The notes below the pieces were generated by a model, which was given only the letters and a program-made list of their open reading frames with translations, was not told the DNA's origin and searched no databases. Both the position numbers and the translations under genes were made by a program. Of a DNA stretch of 64,000 nt, positions 37,545 through 47,953 are shown in pieces. The stretch covers positions 28,554,373-28,618,372 of the forward strand of contig OY720643.1 in the NCBI GenBank assembly GCA_963169105.1, written 5' to 3'. Source of the stretch: Ceriagrion tenellum. Lineage: Eukaryota > Arthropoda > Insecta > Odonata > Coenagrionidae. Within the stretch, counting starts at the first letter, position 1, and the number at the start of each line of letters is the position of its first letter.

Positions 37545-38070
37545 GAAGGTTAGGCTTTGGTAAGGCCAGACCTCGAATACGCCGCGAACATTTTGGACTC
37601 TGGTTATTAGAATTTAACCAAAAAAATTAATAAAATACAAAGGAAAGCTGCAAGCTTCCTTAACAGCCGCTACGAGCGAACATATACTGTCTCACAACAG
37701 TTAGAGGGATTACGGTGGGAGCCCTTAGAGACTCGGAGGCTACACGCTAGGCTTAGGTTGCTTGAGAGATCCAGAACTGGTGTGTTTCAGAGGGTTACAG
37801 AGAATATTATGACGACACCTCACTACATATCTAGTTCTGACAGAAGCGATAAAATAAGAGAGATACATTGCCGGACAGATAGGTACAAAAACTCGTTCTT
37901 TCCTTGCATAATAAGCGACCACAATAAAAAGTGATCTCCACCAATTACACTCCCGTGATACAATCACCATTTCACCTCCCAAAACCTTACATCTTTACAC
38001 GGCTGGTGACCTAACACCCCTACACACGACGGCTTGCAGGGTAGTATGTAGATATAAATAGAAGAAGAGG
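37545..38070 (+). pseudogene. LINE family A, 3' fragment (reverse transcriptase C-terminus and 3' UTR)
   Basis: This 5'-truncated retrotransposon encodes the end of its ORF2 protein: LVRPDLEYAANILDSGY, a stop, then NLTKKINKIQRKAASFLNSR, then QLEGLRWEPLETRRLHARLR and ending YKNSFFPCIISDHNKK. The pattern LVRP.LEYA...WDP...QRKAARF...RYER..S...L..L.WEPLE.RR is typical of the thumb/C-terminal part of CR1- or jockey-type LINEs. The 3' UTR carries CACGGCTGGTGACCTAACACC and ends in GTAGTATGTAGATATAAATA. Two more copies lie on the minus strand at 43345-43957 and 45938-46489. An internal TAG makes it dead. Confidence 0.85.
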
Positions 38071-39830
38071 TAGAGGGGCACGCGAATGCTGGATAGATAG
38101 GGAGAGTGAGAGATGTCAAAGAATCTAAGGGCATCTCAAAGAATAACTGTTTTTCTGAGACAGAAATATTCAGCGATAAAAAGATCATTTCTCCGAAATT
38201 AACTGCAAAGCGATGTAACAGAAAAGTATGAGGGGTAGTCTACCAACTGACCTACTTCAGGACAGACAATTCTGTTATTTCTCAAAATTATTAGCACACG
38301 CATGTTTAAAGTTCTTCACACATCGGCATCGTAGAATGAGTGTTCGTAAAACGAAATCTCTTTACACATGTCTCCCTTTCCGATGAACTTAGTTAATTAA
38401 CAGGAACATTATAGTATCACTAATGCGCTAAAAGCCTTACGATTTCAACAGCCAAGTAAATAAATAAAAAATACCTGAACGACAAACAAGGACTTAACTT
38501 CAATTTTCCTTTCTTTTGGACGACATCACTCAGTCAGCTTTTTGAAGAACAAAACTTTCTGAGTAAGCATTCATGCATTATCCTCACGTCCAGGGAGCAG
38601 AATGTTATCCAACAAGCTAGGAGATAACTTACACCGAAAGTCGCTATGTTTGTTGGGTGACAATATAGTATTTCTATTTTATCCCGCCTAGAGTATGAAT
38701 TAAAATTCAAAGATAAATTAATCATCATGCTTCAAAAGAATCGGGCCCATTGAATTATTTTTCACTCAGTTATAAAAGCAACAGTACTACTAACGTCACA
38801 TTTGCGAAGAAAAGAAACCAGTCTTCAATTGATTCTGGAAAGCTCTTGGCATAAATTCATAGTTTATCACAATGTTACAAAATTATATGATGATTGAAAT
38901 AAAAGTTTTCATTACATTAACTAAGAAGATACTGATTTAATACGCAAAAATGCTAACTCATTTAAAGGGGGTTGGAATGGGGAATGCGTGGGGCGCATCT
39001 TAGGATGCCAATCCAATTGAGCTCAATTGGGCCATAGACAATTGAGAAATAACGGGCAAGTAACGAAGATACACGCCCAAAAACGGTGGTGGTCGACATT
39101 CCGCTGCAGGAACTCCTAACGCTCTCTCTTTGCAATTGTACTCCTTCCCTAGTTTTACATCGCGAAACGAAGAGGAAACCAATGAGATAAGGTTCGGTAA
39201 TACCTCAATCAGCATAAAACTCCCGACCAACGAAATATCGTATTTTCTGAAGGAAAAAAATAGCCGAACATCGTGCTTTGAAGTGCCGAATCACAAAAAA
39301 AAAGAAATGACAGGAAAAATCGAGAAAAGCATGTTCATGAGAAGTTTCTCCACGGCCCTTGAGAACGCAATTATTTTGACATGAGGGTCTGGACCCAGGC
39401 TCTCCAAATTCAGCGCCTAGCGAATTCATTTGTACCCCGGGCGCGGCGAGAGACCACTCTCTCCGCTGTGAGCTGACGCGACAGCAGTCGCGAATTCCCA
39501 GATAAGGCGGAATACAGCTCTTCTATCGAAATGAGAATTGGGGCAGAATGAAATGGCTCGAAACTTCTCGCAGCACGAACTCTATCATGACTGACAATCA
39601 TCCGCTTTCTGCGTGGACGATGTGAACTAACACAACTTTTTACGGAATCAATAAAATAATGTAGGATCCATTATTAAAATACGAAATACTTAACCCGATA
39701 ATCGCCTCCTCTTATACAATATAATTCGGAGACCACGGCTTCTTTTTGAAGTATCACCACAATGTTAAAACGACCGACGTGAACTATCTACCATTACGAA
39801 GGAAAAAATGTGAAGTAGAGACGATGTAAA
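38071..39830. other. Non-coding stretch
   Basis: AT-rich with no gene. A short CpG-richer patch at about 39400-39610 is open on the minus strand for 63 codons (IVSHDRVRAARSFEPFHSAP...) without a recognisable domain. Confidence 0.4.
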
Positions 39831-39990
39831 GGCCACTTTACACGACACATTTTATAGTACACACGAATGTATAAACTCTTTCATGAGGAAAATTGTACCG
39901 TGTAAAGAGGCAAATTGTATGATTGTCTGAATAACTGAACAGGAAATAGAACCTGCTCTTATCCCATTTATTTGCTAGTACAATACATGA
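39831..39990. repeat. MITE-like palindromic element, copy 1
   Basis: The motifs GGCCACTTTACACG (39831-39844) and CGTGTAAAGAGGC (39899-39911) form an imperfect inverted repeat. Immediately after comes GAAATAGAACCTGCTCTTAT. A near-identical hairpin-centre motif (GAAAATAGAGCCTGCTCTAT) occurs in the element at 59833-60020, so both are members of one non-autonomous family. No coding capacity. Confidence 0.5.
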
Positions 39991-41632
39991 TACAATAGTT
40001 TGTGCAATTCAAGACTAGTTATTCAAGACTAAATCTTAAATCTTTCATCAGGCGAAAATTGCAATAGTTTTGCTTCTTGACATGATGGAAAGGTTTCACC
40101 GCATCACACTTTAATCTGTACTTCTAAATTTGGACTGATCTCTACAAAGATAAGCCCGAGAAGTATCTCAAATTCAAAGCTGCGAACTGATACCTACACT
40201 GCCTTTTACAGACTATAAAACATTAGAATGTCAAGAACTCGATACTAATAAAATAATATTGTTATAAGTCACCCCAGTTACAGTAAATGCAACAGAAAAT
40301 TTCAAAAAGTTTGAGTTCCGACCAAAAGAAAACTCATGATACACCCATTCCAAAATAAATCAAGTTCCAGAAGTGGACAATGGCAATTACCATATCGGTG
40401 AAACGCAGATAGCGTAGTATAATATTACCACAGCGCAAACAACCGACACGTTCTGTCCGTTCTCTTCAAAAATATTGAAAAAAATGCAATGATGTATTAA
40501 CAAAAAAACCTAGCAAAAAACGCACGTTAACCACCTCACAGTCGTCGGAATCGAACATTTCATGCAACTGGCATATCTGTACACATTTCATTCAAATACT
40601 ATAGAGGAGTCAAGAGAGAAGCACTAGCGGTGTCTCAATCAGTGACCGGAATAATCGCACATAGTCCACTCCATGCACAGCGAAGGTTCACCAAAATCAA
40701 CCTCGGCAAGCGAGATGCGGTGGAGAGACTTCCTCGGAGATCAAGTGAAAGGAGATCTCCATCCGCAATGCGAACGCTTGAGTTATTTATGCACCCCTCG
40801 GCCGCTAGAAGACGCTAGGAAAGTCTCCACGACGAGCTCGGATGAAAATTCAAGATTCACGATATCCCATGGCACATCCGGTTCACCACGTAGAGTTTCA
40901 AGAGTACAAATTTAAGTGTAGTCAAACACTTAGTCTAGTCTGAGAAGGTGATTCAGTATCCATAGGTGATTAACCCTCCATGGACAGAATCATGAAAAAA
41001 AGCATCAAAAAAATACTGCTACTATATTAGTTTTTTAAAAGGGCTATTTAAGCATTTTTTGATTAATTTGATAAAAACATTTTGAAATGTGACGTATTTG
41101 TATTGTATGTATTTAATTTTAATAATACCTTGCATAATAATATTTACACAAGGTATACTTCAACATTACCCTCACAACGTACCTTTTTCTAAACTTTCAT
41201 AATTTTTTCTTCATATGAAAGCTGACCCTATTTATTTCAGAGCTCCAATGTCACGACATCGTCAGTGAATAGCGCCACACATTTATCTGTTGAAATTTTT
41301 TGACAAACCGCCGAAAAAGACGCAACTTTCCACACACTTCATACGAAGCATTACAATTCTGTAGAGCGCAGCAAATAAATGGAAAAGCCTCTTAGAAAGC
41401 AGATATTTCAATGATTTTGAAACGTAAAAAATTTTACTCCCTCGTCCATAGAGGGTTAAAATCCCATGGCGACTGGACCGCGCAACAAAAGTTTATGCCA
41501 TAATTTTAAATTTAGTGCGGGATTTTGACCGCTTTTGTATATAAAAATAATTCTTTGGGAGGATTGGTGTTGAAATAATCTATTTAATCACCTCTTTCCA
41601 ACGTGTCGCAGTTTTATTTCAGAATCATCACG
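39991..41632. other. Non-coding stretch with one small orphan frame
   Basis: AT-rich except about 40620-40910. There a plus-strand frame with a real ATG (40673-40915, 80 codons) begins MHSEGSPKSTSASEMRWRDF and continues LGDQVKGDLHPQCERLSYLC. It has a plausible amino-acid mix but no family match and no clear donor before its stop. CTCAATCAGTG just upstream resembles an insect initiator. I give it about 0.2 as part of a real gene. Confidence 0.3.
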
Positions 41633-41724
41633 GCTTGAGATTAACTATTGACAAGAGTTCATAGTCAGACCCTCATACTCGGTCAGCTCTAACCATGAAC
41701 TCATGTCAACAGTTAATCTCAAGC
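41633..41724. repeat. 32-bp inverted repeat, 3 mismatches, 28-nt loop
   Basis: Arms 41633-41664 (GCTTGAGATTAACTATTGAC...) and 41693-41724 pair at 29 of 32 positions. TTTCAGA lies just outside both arms, 9 nt further out on the left, so the repeat may once have been longer. Candidate miniature foldback element or small-RNA hairpin. Confidence 0.8.
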
Positions 41725-41901
41725 TCTGAAAATGCAGAAATATGACTGGAAACGTAGGCAAGAGGGGAAAAATTCATTAACCCAAGGCCAATCCTCCACA
41801 AGCATTGTTTATAATAAGTATACTCAGGAACTCGTTCGTAATGTGTCATCCATCGATCCAAGTCCGAAGATACAAAGAGTTCACTTCCTCTTTTTTTACA
41901 G

Positions 41902-41983
41902 CAATAAAGGCATTATCACAAACACCAACGTACTGCCACCCCAAACTTTAAAAGTCACAGATGATAGCCGGTGCTTGGCATAA
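41902..41983 (+). CDS. Candidate terminal exon behind a strong acceptor (weak)
   Basis: A very strong acceptor, TTCCTCTTTTTTTACAG, ends at 41901. One frame of the downstream sequence is open for 26 codons (NKGIITNTNVLPPQTLKVTD then DSRCLA) to TAA at 41981-41983. The exon would start one base before the first full codon. No domain, donor or poly(A) context confirms it. The acceptor is good enough to record, but pyrimidine tracts followed by CAG arise by chance in AT-rich DNA. Confidence 0.2.
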
Positions 41984-43084
41984 CTAAATCTCCGTGGCAC
42001 TAGGGGCGCTGTCGAAAAAGTGTGAGACCAAGGAAGTCTGGATTAGTTAGGACACAAAGCCTCTGAGTGAAAGTCAAAAGAAGTATACTGACAAGCACCA
42101 TACAGTATTTGAATAGATGAATGGATAGGTATACTCGCTGTGATTAAGTTTTTCAAAGGAGCAGTATAACTTAACAGTTCTGAAGTCTAATTACCATAAC
42201 TAACTACGAATATAGAACAGAAGTAAACCCGGGTTTCCTCAATCATTCAAGAGACTATCTCGTTAAATTTCTTTCGTGATTGGAAAGATTTAATTCCCAG
42301 TTATCACAATGAATAAGAAGTGACAGCATAAACTGTTAGGTTAGTTATTTGGGAAGACGACTGACGACTTAGCTCACTAGTATAGTTTAGAATGGGTTAG
42401 CTATTCAAGTCAGGTTTAATGGCGCTATGGGAGAAGGATGAAGAGAAACCATGCGCTAGCATTTGTCCATCTGACAAACGAAGTACCTCACTTGAAGTGC
42501 TCTCCGCGCAGTCTTAAGTACGAATTAAGATTACAACTGAAACCTCAACGCCACTGCCGGGGTTTGAATGTGAACCATCAGGAGGGAAAGCTATTGCCTG
42601 CCAACGCCCCAACCCAATCTCCTACTGCCACTACCCACCGCTTTCAAACAATAAAAATACTCAACCGAAAAGAAATCTGGAAGCGACAGAGCAACTGTAA
42701 ATGACTTATTGATCCACCTCTCCCCCGCCCCACGTATCCCCAAACGACGACACGCGGACAAAACAAGCGACCCACCACTCGGCGGCGAGCGTCTCGAGGG
42801 CCAAACTAATCCCTGGACCATTCTCCTCCCCTCCCGACCGAGGGAACCGCGTTCCCTCCCGAGATTGCGCGCCTCCCGCATTCACGACCAGAGGGCGGTG
42901 GCCCTGCGGCCCGACCCTCGGAGTCTTTCGCTGCGCCGCTACGAAGGCACTCTATTGCCGTTTTAACAAAGAAATTGAACAGGAAACGATACGTTTCACT
43001 CTTAAAGCCATCCAGGGGGCACAGTTTAGGCTTCACTATGCGTCACATTAGGATTTCCTATGACTCATCAACAACATCATACGA
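41984..43084. other. Spacer with a CpG-rich patch (about 42540-42960)
   Basis: The left part is AT-rich and empty. The patch at 42540-42960 is GC- and CpG-rich, with overlapping frames on both strands and no recognisable domain; it may be a regulatory or first-exon region. No splice pair was resolved. Confidence 0.35.
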
Positions 43085-44395
43085 CATGAAAATCAGATGA
43101 AGACTAAAATACTAGTACTCAGAAGAGAGAAACTGAATGTAGAAGTCGCCCTGAGAGGAGAGAAATTACAGCAAGTGGATTCCTTCTACTATCTCAGAAG
43201 TACCATAACGTGGGACGGAAGAAGAATAACGGACATCAAGCGGAGATTAGCACAAGAAAATAAGGCGTTCATGGGAAAAAGACAACTGCCATGCTCAAAG
43301 AAGAGAGGACTAAAAAACAGGAAATTGCGAGAAAAAATTCACTCTATGGATCTACATCTACATAATAACCCGCGAGCCGCCGCATGGGCGTGTGGCAGGG
43401 GGTGTTAGGTCACCAGCTGTGTAAAGGTGTAAGTTTTTTGAAGATGAAATGGTGACATGAATTATAGGAGTGTATTTAGTGGAGCTTAATTCTTATTGCG
43501 GTCGCTTATTGTTCGCAGAAAGAACGAGTTTTTGTACCCATCTATTCGGCAGTGTATCTCTCTAATTTTATCGCATCTGTCAGACCTAGAGATGTAGTGA
43601 GGAATCATTACAATATTCTCTGTGTCGCTCTGAAAAATATCAGTTCTGAATTTATCAAGCAACCTAAGGCTAGCGTGTAGCCTCCGAGCCTCTAGGGGCT
43701 CCCACCTTAATCCCTCCACAAGTTGTAAGGCACTATATGTACGCTCGTAGCAGTTTTTAACGAAGCGCGCTGCTTTACTTTGTATTTCATTAATTTTTTT
43801 GGTTGAATCTTTTTGACCATGGTCCTAAATGCTCGCTGCGTATTCGAGGTGTGGCCTAACCAGAGCGAAGTAGCATCTTTCTTACTTTTTCATCCGAGGA
43901 CCTTCCTATTATACGTTTAACAAAACCTAATTTCTTTATTGATTCACTCTGGAAAACATTCACTCAGTAGGGCGTAGCACTCAATGGATCGGAAGCATGG
44001 ACCGTTGGAAAGTCTGACGAGAAAAGACTAGCAGACTTCGAAACCTGGTGCTGGAGGAGGATGCTGAGGATAAAATGGACGAACAAAATAAGAAATGAAG
44101 TGTACAGAAGAGTAGATGAGGAAAGGACCATCTTGAACACCATACAGAAAAGAAGAACGAGATGGATTGGACACACCCTGAGACACGATGGGTTTGTGAA
44201 GAACACGATATTGAAGGCAAAATAGAGTGAAAAGTTCCCAGAGGAAGACCCAGAAATAAGTTCATGGACCAAATAAAGAGAAAAGTACACACGACAATAT
44301 GAAATACACAGGCAGTAAGAGAATAAGCATTAGATAGGGAAGGGTGGAGGGCTGTAGTCAACAAATCTTAGGATTGAACAACCAATGATGATGCC
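43085..44395 (+). pseudogene. LINE family B, C-terminal fragment split by a nested insertion
   Basis: Two plus-strand pieces of one retrotransposon protein flank a younger insertion (43345-43957). The left piece (43085-43344) reads MKTKILVLRREKLNVEVALR and then QQVDSFYYLRSTITWDGR. The right piece (43966-44395) reads VALNGSEAWTVGKSDEKRLA, FETWCWRRMLRIKWTNKIRN and TRWIGHTLRHDGFVKN. This is the familiar order after the polymerase core in a large group of arthropod LINEs (F.YLGS.IT.DGR, then VALYGSE.WT, WCWRRML, WIGH.LRHDG). Removing the insertion and one duplicated 8-mer puts the two pieces back in one frame apart from a TAG. The copy ends with CCAATGATGATG, like the copy ending at about 59425. 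Several stops make it dead. I cannot say with certainty whether the family is RTE-like or another clade. Confidence 0.85.
43345..43957 (-). pseudogene. LINE family A, 3' fragment nested inside LINE B
   Basis: Read on the minus strand, this encodes AARFVKNCYERTYSALQLVE, then GLRWEPLEARRLHASLRLLD and YKNSFFLRTISDRNKN, the same C-terminus as the copies at 37545 and 45938. Its 3' UTR ends at the left boundary, next to TCTACATCTACAT. ATTCACTC flanks it at 43337-43344 and 43958-43965 and is the target-site duplication of its insertion into LINE B. Another ATTCACTC at 43942-43949 belongs to the element's own sequence. The upstream part of the element is missing (5' truncation, usual for LINEs). Confidence 0.87.
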
Positions 44396-45261
44396 TCACA
44401 TTTACGGGCGTCGTTTTCGTCAAATCTTAGCTTCAATCCACACGTAATGCGATGTTTTGTGACTCGCAGGGCACGCCTAGTCGACCTAAAATCCATCCCA
44501 TAAACCCCAGTTGTTGCTTCAGCGCTTACTTCGATCATGAGCGTTAATGGCAATCCCTCCGCCATTCCATTTTCACCTCTTTGGTTTTACGTGACATTCA
44601 TTTCAGTACTAAAAATCGAACTTAATGAAAAACAAACTCACAGTCTCCGGGGAGATGAAACGGAGCAGCATTTCCAAAAATGCTGCCGCACTACATCCAC
44701 ACACATAACCATAGAATACTACATAGTACGCCGAAAAACGTTCGTTAATATAAATTGAAGTGAAAAGTACTATATCCATTAATTTTCATTCCCAATTCAA
44801 TATACTCCAAATTAGATACTATAAGTCTGAGATAAACCCTTACACGCGATCCAACTCTCCGTTTCGATTATTGACCATAGCATGCGTACAACTTTTGAGT
44901 TTGTTTACGTTGTCTCCGAGCTTTATACAAAAATTCCCTCCTCCCTTACCTTTGGATCGATTTTAAGCTGTCTTCCCTGGTCCGTGATCACACGCAACAA
45001 GTACTGGAAAATAATGAGTCTCGCGCTTAATGAAATGGAAAATTTTCATTGCAGGAAAGGAAGGTCAAATACTAAACTGCAATTTCCACAGTTTTTTAGC
45101 GTACAAACTTCCTCCATTCAGAGTACAAACCATTCAATCTAACCCAATCGAAACGTTGTTCTGCAACAAAAACATGGTCGTGATTAACGAGACGCAGTGT
45201 GGAAATTGAAGTGTAGGCGTTTCACCACTCAGGACTGAGTAACTCCCCACAAGCAAGAAAA
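44396..45261. other. Non-coding spacer
   Basis: AT-rich with scattered short frames. Nothing recognisable apart from a TTCATTTCAG acceptor-like signal near 44606. Confidence 0.4.
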
Positions 45262-45727
45262 GGGGCCGTTCAAGTATAACGTAAGACGATTTTTGCCATT
45301 TTGACCTCTCTCCTCCCCCTATGTAAGACAAGGTAGGATTTTCCCAACACCCCCCACCCTCTCATCCTTACGTAAGACGTTATATGTTTGTATCTACTCT
45401 TCGTTAAATGCTCGCTTTCTGCTGTTTCATCTTTCCACAGAAGCCATCGTAAAGCTATGAGCACTGGATATCATATGATTATGCGGTATGGAGTACCACA
45501 TTCATTAACATTAAGAGCGAAACAGTACCACAGCTGATGAAGTTGTGAACAATCACAGGACATTTGAAAAAAAAACAATATTTGTAAACGATACAATGTT
45601 TCAATACGGACAAAACTCTTACGTAAATTGGTTCCAGACATCCTGCCCCCCCTTTTCATAAGAAAAAGTACGACGATCCCAACCCCCCTAACCCCAAAAA
45701 CGTACAACGTAATACTTGAATGGCCCC
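45262..45727. repeat. 466-bp MITE with GGGGCCRTTCAAGTAT terminal inverted repeats
   Basis: The left end GGGGCCGTTCAAGTATAACG is matched in reverse complement by the right end (GGGGCCATTCAAGTATTACG as read inward), giving a terminal repeat of roughly 25 bp. Subterminal regions on both sides contain C-runs and TACGTAAGAC/CTTACGTAAA motifs in mirror orientation. There is no coding capacity. Elements with these ends are, to my recollection, common in arthropod genomes, but I cannot name the superfamily. A target-site duplication is not evident. Confidence 0.75.
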
Positions 45728-45937
45728 TAATGACACTATTCAGATGAGTCTAGCTCCGCCACTGAATTTTCCTGAACACGCCCTATTCGGATTAGTTGTT
45801 GGGAGCGAGGCACAGATGAAAAATGAAAATCAAACTTTTTTCTGTGTTTAGCTCCAAAAATCAAAGTAGACAAAATTCATCTAATACGACCGAGGCTCTA
45901 ATACGATACGATTTCGAGTATGCTGCACTAAGTTCCA

Positions 45938-46489
45938 TTCTACATCTACATACTACCCTACCCGCTGCACGGGGACTATGGTAGAGGGTGTTAGACACCA
46001 GCCGTGTAATGATGTAAGGGATAAGGTTCTGGGAGGTGAAATGGTGAATAGTAATATGGAAGTGTATTTAGTGGAGCTCAGTTTTTATTGTGGTCGCATA
46101 TAGTGCGCGGAAGGAACAAGTTTTTGGGCTTATCAGTTTGGTAATGTATCTATCTTATTTTATCGCTTCTGTCGGACCTAGAAATGAACTGTGGCGTCAA
46201 AATAATAATCTCTGTGTTACTCTGAAACACATCTCTTCTGAATTTCTCAAACAAGCTAAGCCTAGCGTGCAGCCTCCGAGTCTCCAGGGACTCCCACCTT
46301 AATCCCTCTAAAAACTGAAAAACGCTAGTAGTTCGCTCGTTGAAGTTTTTAACGAAGCGCTTTCCTTTGTATTTTACTAATTTCTTTGGTTAAATATTTA
46401 TGACCAGGGTCCCAAATGCTCTCGACGTATTCGAGGTGTGGCCTAAACAGAACAAAGTAGCACTCCTCTTTTACTTTTTCTACATGCAC
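45938..46489 (-). pseudogene. LINE family A, third 3' fragment
   Basis: This is the minus-strand copy of the same LINE end as at 37545 and 43345. The 3' UTR lies at the left (TCTACATCTACATACTACCC at about 45940, then GACACCAGCCGTGTAATG). The coding remnant to the right corresponds to the LRWEPLE.RR and YKNSFF region in a more decayed form, and the upstream end is truncated near 46489. Frameshifts and stops are frequent. A TTAGTGGAGCTCAGTTTTTA stretch is shared closely with the copy at about 43475. Confidence 0.8.
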
Positions 46490-47439
46490 TCTACATTACA
46501 TTCAACTAGCTGAATAAAGTTCAGTAAAACACACCTGGATGACGCCATCAGCCACGATTTATTCGTGAACTTAAAATCGAGATCCTTGAAAAAATTTCCA
46601 GCTATTGAAAATATTCTTACGTTTTCTTTCGTTTACCTAACGAACAATATTCCGCATTCGTTAGTAGCTCAAAGACATACATTTTTAATTGCCGCAATAC
46701 TAATCACGCAATTTTTACAATTTTTTAGCGGTCACTCAGCACGCATCTATATTTCTTTATTAATGCAATACATAAAATCAATACTTACGGCAGCAAAAAA
46801 GTATTGAGGAGCGTAGAGGGTCCTTCGCTGTCCACTTAGTTGCATAAGGACTCCAGCTAACTTAACACACAGTATTTTCAGTTATCCTCTCCACTGCTGA
46901 GACGGCCACCCAACTCGTCGTTACGAATCGTTACGTTATCTTATCAACTAATCGTTACGAATATTCGACGGATCAAATGCCGAAACTTGTTGATATATTT
47001 GTTTAAGCCAAAAATCGTTATGAAGCCAACGATAGTGAGTTCCGATTCCCGCTAGTGTGGTGCTCACTAGGCAAAACACCTACTATCAAACGTTTCACAT
47101 CCAGCGCACTTAAAAAAGGATTTGGTGCAAAGCCGATAGGCGCTAAACAATAACTTCGATATTTGCATTCGCGACAGATTTCAATTTTACGTCAATTTGC
47201 AGTGAAGGTGTCAAATATGGACAATATTAAAATAATAATTCCTCTGCAATGAAACTCTTTGGATTTAAGTATAATTTTGAACGAATTCGAGAATTAAAAA
47301 GCATTCCGCCAAGACTTCGGCAAATCTATAAAATAAAGTCTGCCGGCAAGTTACCGAACGTTTCGCCCGCGCACATCGTTCCATGTTCATGTTCGTTGGT
47401 ATCGTTGGAATGCGCTGATGTGATTCCGGTCGGCACGAG
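46490..47439. other. Non-coding spacer
   Basis: AT-rich. GTTACGAATCGTTACG-type short repeats occur near 46920-46960. No gene recognised. Confidence 0.4.
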
Positions 47440-47953
47440 CTTCAGTGGAAACCGTGAATGGCAAGGAAAGGAAAGAATAAACCACGGCACAGACAATTTT
47501 TGCTCGCCACGAGAGTCACTCGGGCCAGGACCGCAGCAGCGGCGACAAGTCGATAGGAGGCGCGCACGGCGAGTGGCTGAAAGCACTCACGGGTCCCAGA
47601 AATGGCGAGAGGGAAGAGAATTAGAGGAGGGGTTGGGCGGAGTACCTACGACACGGCCTCCCGAGGACAAAAGTGCGGCTCGCACCGCTGCCATCAGGGA
47701 AAAAGAGACGCTCATACATACAAAAGGGTACACAGGGGTCGCGGGGCGGGAACGGAAGGGAGAAGAAAAGGCGTCATCAAGGTCACCGGAGGAATTCGGA
47801 TCCCGCGAGCTCCCGGGGAGAGACGCGCAGGAAGTAACCACACTTACACGCGCTCACGTGAAAGACGCTCACCGTAATTTTTCACAGGAGTGTATACGAA
47901 AACATAGCGTCCGCTCATTACGACTGTATTTGCAGCGGGAGATGTTTGAATAA
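47249..47953 (+). other. CpG-rich segment with a 234-codon ATG-initiated frame, doubtful gene
   Basis: The longest ATG-started frame of the window begins MKLFGFKYNFERIRELKSIP and continues through an Arg/Glu/Gly-rich low-complexity stretch with no domain. Most of it (about 47440-47880) lies in a GC- and CpG-rich segment, where the reverse strand also stays open for 80-90 codons. The AT-rich first 60 codons and the GC-rich remainder differ in character, which argues against one true exon. I read it as a regulatory or first-exon CpG patch crossed by a chance frame. A real gene cannot be excluded. Confidence 0.25.

Noticed and set aside
47249..47953. 234-codon ATG-initiated frame as a protein gene
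   Set aside because: Low-complexity Arg/Glu/Gly content, a compositional break inside the frame, opposite-strand frames of similar openness and no domain. Listed only as a CpG-rich segment.
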